The notes under the pieces: generated by a model
Databases searched by the model: none
Told to the model about the DNA's origin: nothing
Seen by the model: the letters and a program-made list of their open reading frames with translations, nothing else
Shown here: positions 42,562 through 50,352 of the stretch, in pieces
Layout of the letters: the number at the start of each line of letters is the position of its first letter
Position numbering within the stretch: the stretch's first letter is position 1
Made by a program: the position numbers and the translations under genes
From: Clostridium sp. CAG:964
GTDB taxonomy: Bacteria; Bacillota; Clostridia; Oscillospirales; Acutalibacteraceae
Direction: 5' to 3'
DNA length: 58,979 nt
Assembly: GCA_000435335.1 (NCBI GenBank)
Contig: FR891333.1
Location: 1 to 58,979, forward strand

Positions 42562-44304
42562 TTAATCATCTGCACCCTGCAGTGCATCATAGCCACGCTC
42601 ACCTGTACGAACCTTAACTACATCCTTAACATCGTAGATAAAGATCTTGCCGTCGCCAATATGGCCGGTATACAGTGCCTTTACAGCGGCATCAATAACT
42701 GTTTGAACAGGAATTTTGCTTACTACAATTTCAACCTGCATTTTAGGAAGCAGATTCATCTCTACAGGAACACCACGGTAATACTCGGCCTTACCCTTTT
42801 GAACACCACAGCCAAGCACCTGTGTAACAGTCATACCGGTAATTCCTATTTCATCCATTGCACTCTTTAAGTCCTCAAGCTTACTCTGCTTCAAGATGAT
42901 GTCAACCTTAGAAATCTCAACATCTGATGCCGGCTTAGAAGCACCCTGAACAACCTGTACAGGTACAGCCTGTGCAACAGGAACCTGAACTTCAGGTTCA
43001 GCGTAGTCGTCCAAAGCTGCGTTTGATACAACAGCCGGCATAAAGTCTGCATAAGAGCTTACCAAGCCATGCTCTGTAAGATCCAAACCAACCATCTCTT
43101 CCTCACGGGAAGCTCTAAGACCAATTGTTTTCTTAATTATAAAGAACAGTATCGTTACTGTAACAGCTGTCCAAGCACCTACTGTAAGTACACCCAAGGC
43201 CTGTATGCCCAGCTGTGTAAAGCCGCCGCCGTAGAACAAGCCTGTGATACCGTCCTGACCCTTGCCTGTAGCAAACAAGCCAACAGCAAGAGTACCCCAA
43301 ATACCATTGAAGCAGTGTACAGCAACTGCACCAACAGGGTCATCAACCTTTAGCACATAGTCTAGGAACCATACACCGAATATTACCAAAACGCCTGCAA
43401 CGGCACCGATTATAATTGAACCAAAAGCGTCAACATCGGCACAAGGAGCCGTAATAGCTACCAAGCCTGCCAAAGAAGCGTTAAGTGACATTGAAATATC
43501 AGGCTTACCGTGCTGTATCCATGTAATAATCATTGTAACTACTGTAGCTACCGCAGGAGCAATTGTTGTTGTCAGGAAGATTTGACCAAGGAAGTCCGCA
43601 TCAGCAGCTGCGGCACCGTTAAAGCCGTACCAGCCAAACCACAAGATAAATACGCCCAATGCACCAAGTGTTAAGCTGTGACCCGGTATAGCCTTAGGAA
43701 CAGTTTTGCCTGTCTTTTTGTCCTTTACATACTTACCGATTCTAGGTCCCAAAATAGCTGCACCTATTAATGCGGAAATACCGCCAACCATATGAATTGC
43801 ACAGGAACCGGCAAAATCAATAAAGCCTAACTGTGAAAGCCAGCCGCCGCCCCAAATCCAGTGTGCCTCGATAGGATAAATAACAGCTGAAATTACACCT
43901 GAGTAAATACAGTAGGAAATAAACTTTGTTCTTTCTGCCATAGCACCTGAAACAATAGTTGCCGCAGTTGCACAGAACACCAAATTAAATACGAAATTAT
44001 GCCATGGGAAATCTGCAAAATTAGTAAAAATCTGCAGGTCAGGCATACCTATAATGCCAAAGAAAGCATTTTCACCGCACAGCAGGCCAAAACCAATCAG
44101 AACAAACATTACAGTTCCTATACAGAAATCCATAAGGTTTTTCATAATAATGTTGCCTGCGTTTTTAGCTCTGGTAAAGCCCGTTTCAACCATCGCAAAG
44201 CCGCACTGCATAAAGAATACCAAGGCGGCACCTATTAAGAACCATACGCCGGTTGTACCAAACATCGTGCTGTTAACAACATCTTGAATATTATTAGCAT
44301 CCAT
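42562..44304 (-). CDS. Ammonium transporter with C-terminal PII (GlnK-like) domain
   Basis: About 580 residues. Residues about 1-410 are an Amt channel with eleven hydrophobic spans (start AALVFFMQCGFAMVETGF; ammonium gate region in DFAGSCAIHMVGG). After a Val/Pro-rich linker (about 435-460), residues about 465-580 form a PII domain with the B-loop TGHIGDGKIFIYD and T-loop QKGKAEYYRGVPV. The site matching the E. coli uridylylation Tyr51 is Val here, as in Bacillus GlnK, so modification there is not expected. The ATG at 44304 has GGAG 8 nt upstream. It follows glnN by 119 nt. Confidence 0.93.
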   Translation of the reverse strand: MDANNIQDVVNSTMFGTTGVWFLIGAALVFFMQCGFAMVETGFTRAKNAGNIIMKNLMDFCIGTVMFVLIGFGLLCGENAFFGIIGMPDLQIFTNFADFPWHNFVFNLVFCATAATIVSGAMAERTKFISYCIYSGVISAVIYPIEAHWIWGGGWLSQLGFIDFAGSCAIHMVGGISALIGAAILGPRIGKYVKDKKTGKTVPKAIPGHSLTLGALGVFILWFGWYGFNGAAAADADFLGQIFLTTTIAPAVATVVTMIITWIQHGKPDISMSLNASLAGLVAITAPCADVDAFGSIIIGAVAGVLVIFGVWFLDYVLKVDDPVGAVAVHCFNGIWGTLAVGLFATGKGQDGITGLFYGGGFTQLGIQALGVLTVGAWTAVTVTILFFIIKKTIGLRASREEEMVGLDLTEHGLVSSYADFMPAVVSNAALDDYAEPEVQVPVAQAVPVQVVQGASKPASDVEISKVDIILKQSKLEDLKSAMDEIGITGMTVTQVLGCGVQKGKAEYYRGVPVEMNLLPKMQVEIVVSKIPVQTVIDAAVKALYTGHIGDGKIFIYDVKDVVKVRTGERGYDALQGADD

Positions 44305-44320
44305 CAAAATCACTCCTCTT

Positions 44321-44375
44321 AAAATATATAAAAGGCGTGTATCTCTCTGCCCTTCGGTAGAAAATACACGCCTTT
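44321..44375 (-). terminator. Terminator-like hairpin immediately upstream of amt-PII
   Basis: Minus strand: a 12-bp perfect stem, AAAGGCGTGTAT (44364-44375) with ATACACGCCTTT (44331-44342), around a 21-nt loop, then a U-rich tail to 44321. The tail meets the ribosome binding site of amt-PII (44313-44320). It can end the glnN transcript or act as an attenuator of amt; no promoter fits between it and amt. Confidence 0.8.
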
Positions 44376-44423
44376 GTGTCAAAAATTAAAATTCTAAAAT
44401 TGTATAAGCTATATATAAATAAA

Positions 44424-46514
44424 TTATCTTACGCCAAACAGCAGCTCAGCATATGACGGATATGGCCAATAGTCGGCAGCTGTTGATGTTTCCATCTCAT
44501 CGCCGATTGCTCTAAGCTCGTTCATAGCACCGAACACTTCCTTGCCATAGAACATAGCCTGGTCAGCAACATCCTCAATACCCTTTGCCTCGTTTACCTT
44601 TGCCTCAAGAGCTTCAATCTTGTTCTGGAAGCATACCAGCAGCTTAGAAAGCTTTTCAATAACCTTTATCTCCGAATCACAAGGAAGTGACTCGCTAAGA
44701 GCCTTCTTGGCATTGCAGGCACTTGCAAGCTCAGCCACATATGCTGAAACAGCCGGGAAAATGTCCTTCTTAGCCATATCAAGCATCGTCAGAGCCTCAA
44801 TGTTAATAACCTTGCCGTACTCCTCCTGCTGGATTTCATATCTTGAGTACATTTCTCTTTTTGTGTGTACATTGTGCTTTGTAAACAGCTCAACATTCTT
44901 CTTGTCAATAAAGTGCGGCATTGCCTCCGGCATAGAACGAAGGTTCAGCAAGCCTCTTCTTTCAGCCTCTACAACCCACTCCGGTGAGTAGTTGTCGCCG
45001 TTAAACACAATATCCTGATAGTCGGTAAATACTCTCTTAATAAGTGCCTTTACCGCTGTATCAAGGTCATCAGCCTTTTCAAGCTCGTCTGCAAACTGGC
45101 TTAGCTCCTCTGCAACAATTGTATTAAGCATAATGTTAGGGCAAGCAATGTTAAGCGAAGAACCGAGTGAACGGAACTCAAACTTGTTGCCTGTAAAAGC
45201 AAACGGAGATGTACGGTTACGGTCTGTAGTATCCTTTTTGAAGTCAGGAAGAACATCTACACCAAGCTCCAGCTTCTGACTGCCCGCAGAAACAGCCTCT
45301 GTACCTGAAATAATAGAGTCCATAACAGCCTTTAGGTCATCGCCGATAAACATTGAAATAATTGCAGGAGGTGCCTCGTTTGCGCCCAAACGGTGGTCGT
45401 TGCCGGCACTTGCAACAGAAATTCTAAGTAGATCCTGATACTCATATACACCCTTAATAATAGCAGCCAAGAATAGCAGGAACTCTGTATTCTGTGCAGG
45501 GTTCTTACCAGGTGAAAGCAGGTTTCTGCCTGTATTTGTTGACAGTGACCAGTTGTTGTGCTTACCACTGCCGTTTACTCCTGCAAATGGCTTTTCGTGA
45601 AGCAGGCAAACCAGGTTATGCTTCTGAGCAACCTTTCTCATAACCTCCATTGTCAGCTGATTATGGTCAGTTGCAAGGTTTGTTGTTGTAAAGATTGGTG
45701 CCATTTCGTGCTGTGCAGGAGCAACCTCGTTATGTCTTGTTTTTGAGTAAATGCCAAGCTTCCAAAGCTCCTCGTCCAAATCCTGCATAAACGCCATTAC
45801 TCTAGGCTTAATTGAACCAAAGTAGTGATCCTCCAGCTCCTGACCTTTTGGTGCCTTTGCACCAAACAGCGTTCTGCCTGTAAGAATCAAGTCCTTTCTC
45901 TGGTCATAAAGATCTTTATCAATTAGGAAATACTCCTGCTCAGGGCCAACTGTTGTTACAACTCTTGTTGTTTCCTTGTCGCCCAGCAAATGCAGAACTC
46001 TGACTGCTTCCGCACTGACCCTCTCCATTGAACGAAGCAAAGGCGTTTTCTTATCAAGTGCCTCACCTGTGTATGAGCAGAAGGCTGTAGGAATGCACAG
46101 TGTACCATCCTTTACAAATGCGTAGGAGGTTGGGTCCCATGCTGTATAGCCTCTGGCTTCAAATGTAGCTCTGATTCCGCCTGATGGGAATGAAGATGCG
46201 TCCGGCTCGCCCTTAATAAGCTCTTTACCTGAAAACTCCATAATAACCTTACCATCATCTGTAGGGTTAATGAAGCTGTCATGCTTTTCAGCCGTAACAC
46301 CTGTCATTGGCTGGAACCAGTGTGTATAGTGTGTTGCACCCTTTTCCAATGCCCAGTCCTTCATGGCGTTTGCAACAATATTTGCTACATTAATATCCAA
46401 CGGATCGCCATTTTTCATTGTCTTTTTAAGTGCTTTGTAAGTTTCCTTTGGCAGTCTTTCCTTCATTGTAGCATCATCAAATACCATGCTGCCAAAAAGT
46501 TCAGGTACATTCAT
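44424..46514 (-). CDS. glnN: Glutamine synthetase, type III
   Basis: 696 residues, the large GSIII type. Landmarks are the GSIII N-terminus VPELFGSMVFDDATMKERLP, the catalytic block TVGPEQEYFLIDKDLYDQRK, ARHNEVAPAQHEMAPIF-like HNEVAPAQHEMAP and the NGSGKHNNWSL ATP region. It makes glutamine from glutamate and ammonium. It is directly upstream of amt-PII, a nitrogen-scavenging pairing. The ATG at 46514 has AGGAG 9 nt upstream; a TTG two codons earlier is possible but poorly spaced. The leader contains a strong hairpin. Confidence 0.97.
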   Translation of the reverse strand: MNVPELFGSMVFDDATMKERLPKETYKALKKTMKNGDPLDINVANIVANAMKDWALEKGATHYTHWFQPMTGVTAEKHDSFINPTDDGKVIMEFSGKELIKGEPDASSFPSGGIRATFEARGYTAWDPTSYAFVKDGTLCIPTAFCSYTGEALDKKTPLLRSMERVSAEAVRVLHLLGDKETTRVVTTVGPEQEYFLIDKDLYDQRKDLILTGRTLFGAKAPKGQELEDHYFGSIKPRVMAFMQDLDEELWKLGIYSKTRHNEVAPAQHEMAPIFTTTNLATDHNQLTMEVMRKVAQKHNLVCLLHEKPFAGVNGSGKHNNWSLSTNTGRNLLSPGKNPAQNTEFLLFLAAIIKGVYEYQDLLRISVASAGNDHRLGANEAPPAIISMFIGDDLKAVMDSIISGTEAVSAGSQKLELGVDVLPDFKKDTTDRNRTSPFAFTGNKFEFRSLGSSLNIACPNIMLNTIVAEELSQFADELEKADDLDTAVKALIKRVFTDYQDIVFNGDNYSPEWVVEAERRGLLNLRSMPEAMPHFIDKKNVELFTKHNVHTKREMYSRYEIQQEEYGKVINIEALTMLDMAKKDIFPAVSAYVAELASACNAKKALSESLPCDSEIKVIEKLSKLLVCFQNKIEALEAKVNEAKGIEDVADQAMFYGKEVFGAMNELRAIGDEMETSTAADYWPYPSYAELLFGVR

Positions 46515-46553
46515 GTCCAAACTCTCCTATCCATAATTTTAATTACACAAACG

Positions 46554-46595
46554 AAAAGGCACCGTAGGCACGACAAACAGTCAACCTACAGCGCC
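46554..46595 (-). promoter_or_regulatory. Hairpin in the glnN leader, terminator-like
   Basis: Minus strand: GGCGCTGTAGG (46585-46595) pairs along 11 bp, with G-U pairs, to CCTACGGTGCC (46558-46568), with a 16-nt loop, followed by TTTT. It begins about 12 nt after the predicted transcription start, leaving the ribosome binding site free, so it is a candidate attenuator or protein-binding site. Confidence 0.65.
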
Positions 46596-46614
46596 CTTGC
46601 TGTGTTGTGATTAC

Positions 46615-46643
46615 AGTATATACCTCACTATAGATTTTGTCAA
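46615..46643 (-). promoter_or_regulatory. Promoter of glnN
   Basis: Minus strand: consensus -35 TTGACA (46638-46643), 17-nt spacer, -10 TATACT (46615-46620). Predicted start near 46608. Confidence 0.85.
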
Positions 46644-47042
46644 CTTTTTTCCTGCAAATTTTGCATATTTGGAACATTGCTGTTTTCTGCTTGCTTCAAA
46701 TGCTAAATTTATAGTAATTATACCTCTGTCGGCGACACAGGCACAGCAAAAAGGCTTGTTTTTTCATCTTTAATTCACCTTTTATATGTTTATTTTATGC
46801 TGCAGTTGAATTTATTATGCCGAATTTTTCAAAATTTTTTTCATACTCGGCAGTTTACAGCCGCAATTTTTCTAAGTTTACTTTATTTTTTGCAATTCAA
46901 CGCATACTTTCCTTCATTATTTTAGATTTTGTCCATATAAAGCCAAATTTTTTTTAATTTAAAAAATTTTCTGTTTTTATGTAACCAATGGCCTGTCTAC
47001 GCAATATTATGTAGTGTAAAACTTGAAAGGAGGAAATGACTA
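46644..47042. other. AT-rich intergenic region without a gene
   Basis: About 400 bases between the glnN promoter and a small Cys-rich gene on the other strand. It is very AT-rich. The only notable element is an inverted repeat TGCCGA (46818-46823) and TCGGCA (46847-46852) around A/T tracts, with a weak second inner pairing. No coding frame is supportable, and no clear promoter for the downstream gene was found. Confidence 0.5.
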
Positions 47043-47162
47043 ATGTGCTTAAACAATATTTTTGGCGGTAACAGCTGCTGCTGGATTATCATCCTTGTTA
47101 TAATCCTTTTGGTTTGCTGCAACGGCGAGGATAACAACAGCTGTGGCTGCGGCTGCAACTAA
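47043..47162 (+). CDS. Small Cys-rich membrane protein, 39 residues, unknown function
   Basis: Reads MCLNNIFGGNSCCWIIILVI and ends NSCGCGCN. It has seven or eight cysteines: CC before the hydrophobic run, CC after it, and a C-G-C-G-C tail. One membrane helix (about 14-24) is likely. AGGAGG is 9 nt before the ATG, and a strong terminator lies 48 nt after the stop, both of which favour a real gene. Similar short 'CC-TM-CGCGC' proteins exist in Clostridia genomes, but I cannot name a family. Confidence 0.62.
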   Translation: MCLNNIFGGNSCCWIIILVIILLVCCNGEDNNSCGCGCN

Positions 47163-47209
47163 TTATTTCTAAAATTAATCTAAATAAATATAAATGATGT
47201 AAAAAAATA

Positions 47210-47257
47210 AACAGAGCCCGCAGACCGTCTTTTTAATGACAATCTGCGGACTCTGTT
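47210..47257. terminator. Bidirectional terminator between the small Cys-rich gene and the YfhO-type gene
   Basis: AACAGAGCCCGCAGA (47210-47224) pairs with TCTGCGGACTCTGTT (47243-47257) with one internal mismatch; T-runs occur on both sides. It touches the stop codon of the minus-strand gene. Confidence 0.9.
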
Positions 47258-50071
47258 TTATTTACTGAAGAAAATTCCATATATCATAGGAACAATATAC
47301 ACGCCTACGATTGCAGCTATCCATACAGCATACAAGGCCCAGCTTGCTATTATTGCCACCGGTTTAGGCGGCCCGGATATTTTGGTTTTCTTTTTCATCC
47401 ATATGGCAAACGCCGCCAGTGCAACAGTTATAACCGAAACAGCTGCACCTGTTTTCATGCCGTTTGGATGGTAACTCAGCACTATTTCATTTACGCCGTT
47501 TTCTAAAGGCACCGCCATAAAGCCGTCATTTACAGCAGGTGAAGCCTTAACCTGTTTTCCGTTTACCGACGCACTCCAGCCCTTGTCATAAGGAACCGGC
47601 ACAAAAAACATCTTGTCGCTGCCGCTTGCCGTAACGGTAGTCTTTAGCGAGGTGTTGTTTGCAGCAACGGTATAGCTATAACTTGCGTTGTAATCACTGC
47701 ACAGCTTTTCAAGCTTGGCAATATCAAATGTATAAAGTGAAATATTGCTTTCAACCAGTTCCGGATTATTGAAGGTTACAGATATTACATCGTCCTTAAA
47801 GCTGCCCAATGCCACAATATTGTTGTTAAACTCTGCCGGGTACACAATGTTATTTTCTGACCCATATGTAGGCACCTCTATCTGCTTTCCGTTTACAGTA
47901 ACGGTTATTCCTCTTATGGGTGATTTAAAATAAATCATTTTATCACCGGTTACCTTAACGGTGTATGTCAAACCGTTTGATGATTTGCTGACATTGTAAA
48001 AGCACCCCAGCTTAGACGATGTAGACATTAATTCAATAATGTTTTCTTGGTCATCACTTAGGCTATGATAAAGCAGGTTGTTGGTTGCAGCTATTTGATC
48101 CGCAGATGTGTCTATTCTGCCAATAGACTTATTAGCAACTACTCCTGTAGGCAGGGTATACTTACAGCTGTAGTAGTTGTATTCACCCATATTCTGCACA
48201 AGAGTGTAAAAAGGCTCTTCGAGCTTTTCCTTGGTAATTATATTCTTAACGCCCAGCAAAGCGTCGGTAAGCAATGTGCCTCCTGTGTCAAGCAGTCTTG
48301 TATATGCGGTGCTGTAGCCCATATTTTTCATGGCAGATATTGCCTCACCCGATACTGTGTGAGTCCAGTTGCTTAAAGCACCCCGCTGAATGATAAAAGG
48401 ATAGTTGGTGTTAAGTGAATTATCTGAATTTTTCACCCTGTCCAGCACACTCACGGATTCCGGCAAAGCAGAGCTGATATTCTCTGCGTCCCTTATAAAC
48501 TGTGAGTCTTGTTCAGGGTAAACATATTTTTCAACGCCTATAAACGAATAGGCATTAACAGACAAAGGAATTAATATTGCCAAAAAAACACATATGCCCT
48601 TAACCCTTGCCTTGCCTATAAATAATATTACAGCAAACGCCGCTGTAACAACAGCAGCAGACATAATATAAAGCTTTGGAATAATAAAGTTTTCGGTATC
48701 CAAAAAATAGCTTCCATACCGTTTTATAAGCTTGCTCGCCTCTAAAAGCCATGGTATTGTACAGCACACCCCCGCTAACGCCACAACTCCCAGTATTACA
48801 GATACAGCTAAGCTGTTTCTAAGCCTATTTACAAAATCCCTTAGCTTAGCGGTTTTTTTAGGCTTAATAGGTACATCCTCCGAAAGGGACTGTGCGTCTG
48901 TAATTACTTCTGACTTTGGCACTGAGGTTCGCTCTGTTTGTACAGGCAAACGCTTTTTGAAGCCGGACTCAAAGCTTATACAGTAGCAGGCACCTGTAAT
49001 GAATAAAAAGGAAATTGTAAAGGCACTTCTCATAGGGAAGCCTGCATATGAGCCTGTATGCCACAGCCTGTTTACACCCTCAAAGAATATAGGAATACAT
49101 AAAATAAGCATTTCGCCTACAAAAAAGGCAGTAGCTTTTTTGTGCTTTATAAACCTTGCAATAAGCACAACACACAGCAAAACAGCAAGCTCCAGCCCCA
49201 TAAACATAAACCACTTGTTCATGTCATTGGTAGTAAGCTTTTCTTTAAAGGCAACATCGATAATGCTTAGATAGTCCCTGCTTGCGTTGCCCTCACCTCT
49301 TGAAGAGCTTATAAGAGTTAAGAATGTTGGCAGTGTTTTAAACATAGAAAGTCCTATGCCGGCAGCTGTACCAACAGCCAGACTAAAGGCGGCATACTTT
49401 TTGCTTTCCTTGCCAACCATTACAAGTACATAAAGTCCTCCTGTAAGCAGCAGGAATATTATAACCTGCACACTTATATAAAAGTTTTCCAGCATTATTA
49501 CTGCCAGACTTAGCGAAAACAGCAGTATTTTCTGCTTTTTCATCAGGTAGTAAAAGCCCAGCATAAGCAATGGGAAAACAGCCACAATGTCAAGCCACTT
49601 TATGTTGCTGTAATACTGCAAAACATAGCCGCTCATAGAATACAGCATAGCAAAGCCCAGCTTATACCCAATATTTATTTTACCGAACACCCTGTTTATA
49701 AACAGGTACATAGTCATTGCGGCTGCCGTAACCTTTAGTGCAAGAAAAAAGGACATACTGTCCAGTATAGCCTCTCTGGGGATAAACAGTAAGAAAATAT
49801 TAAAAGGCGACAGCATATCTGTAGACACCATACTTACTCCCATACCGGAGTACCAGTCAAAGAACGGAGCCTTCAGTCCGTGAAGAACATCCCAATAATG
49901 GTAAAACTGCGGAACATAAGACTGTGCAAAGTCTGCATAGGTTATTGTATTGTCGCCAAAGGGATATATCCCCTTTATGGCATAAACAGTAAAAAGAATA
50001 GCCGTTGCAATTAAAAGCAGCAACATATAGGGTGCAATATTTAGCACCGCTTTTTTCTTATTTATATTCAT
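47258..50071 (-). CDS. YfhO-family multi-spanning membrane protein
   Basis: 937 residues. It begins with a cytosolic MNINKKKAVLN, then roughly twelve or more membrane helices. The conserved early region GIYPFGDNTITYADFAQSYV and the extracellular segment PFFDWYSGMGVSMVS fit the YfhO family. A soluble extracellular domain (about 500-880, beta-rich) precedes the last helix. The family is linked to glycosylation of lipoteichoic acid and to lipid-linked sugar transfer, but for this protein the role is uncertain. A hydrophilic cytosolic loop (about 380-405) is unusual but without known motifs. Confidence 0.82.
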   Translation of the reverse strand: MNINKKKAVLNIAPYMLLLLIATAILFTVYAIKGIYPFGDNTITYADFAQSYVPQFYHYWDVLHGLKAPFFDWYSGMGVSMVSTDMLSPFNIFLLFIPREAILDSMSFFLALKVTAAAMTMYLFINRVFGKINIGYKLGFAMLYSMSGYVLQYYSNIKWLDIVAVFPLLMLGFYYLMKKQKILLFSLSLAVIMLENFYISVQVIIFLLLTGGLYVLVMVGKESKKYAAFSLAVGTAAGIGLSMFKTLPTFLTLISSSRGEGNASRDYLSIIDVAFKEKLTTNDMNKWFMFMGLELAVLLCVVLIARFIKHKKATAFFVGEMLILCIPIFFEGVNRLWHTGSYAGFPMRSAFTISFLFITGACYCISFESGFKKRLPVQTERTSVPKSEVITDAQSLSEDVPIKPKKTAKLRDFVNRLRNSLAVSVILGVVALAGVCCTIPWLLEASKLIKRYGSYFLDTENFIIPKLYIMSAAVVTAAFAVILFIGKARVKGICVFLAILIPLSVNAYSFIGVEKYVYPEQDSQFIRDAENISSALPESVSVLDRVKNSDNSLNTNYPFIIQRGALSNWTHTVSGEAISAMKNMGYSTAYTRLLDTGGTLLTDALLGVKNIITKEKLEEPFYTLVQNMGEYNYYSCKYTLPTGVVANKSIGRIDTSADQIAATNNLLYHSLSDDQENIIELMSTSSKLGCFYNVSKSSNGLTYTVKVTGDKMIYFKSPIRGITVTVNGKQIEVPTYGSENNIVYPAEFNNNIVALGSFKDDVISVTFNNPELVESNISLYTFDIAKLEKLCSDYNASYSYTVAANNTSLKTTVTASGSDKMFFVPVPYDKGWSASVNGKQVKASPAVNDGFMAVPLENGVNEIVLSYHPNGMKTGAAVSVITVALAAFAIWMKKKTKISGPPKPVAIIASWALYAVWIAAIVGVYIVPMIYGIFFSK

Positions 50072-50352
50072 TGATCACAGGCTCCTATAGCATAAATTCC
50101 AATTAACCCAAAGGCCGTTGGTCTACTGAACCAATCACCACTAAGAAACAGTAAGGCTTTTAAAGCAAAGTCCTGCAGGCAAATTTTATATCTGCCTGCA
50201 AAAAATCCTCACATACGGTGGATAATATACCGTACGCCTTGCTGTTTTTAATACGCCCAAAGTTAATTTTGGTTATATTACCTCAATTAGATTTAATGCA
50301 ACAAAAGATTCTGCATTAACAGAACCTTTTGCCTTAAACATTTCTGATTTTA
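50072..50352 (-). other. Spacer with two hairpins between the SseB-like and YfhO-type genes
   Basis: The 281-nt spacer has two perfect 8-bp inverted repeats: CGTACGGT/ACCGTATG (50212-50236, minus reading) followed by a TTTTTT stretch, and TGCAGGCA/TGCCTGCA (50174-50200). The first may end the SseB-like transcript. The second is without assigned role. A plausible -10 (TATAGG, extended TGC) lies upstream of the YfhO start, near 50085. No coding frame is supported. Confidence 0.45.

Noticed and set aside
44054..44287. A plus-strand frame of 77 codons inside amt
   Set aside because: It is the mirror of a strong membrane-protein gene; composition and lack of ribosome binding site argue against it.
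46818..46852. TGCCGA/TCGGCA inverted repeat as a regulator site or terminator
   Set aside because: Only 6 bp, with an A/T-tract loop and no adjacent promoter; chance is plausible in such AT-rich sequence.
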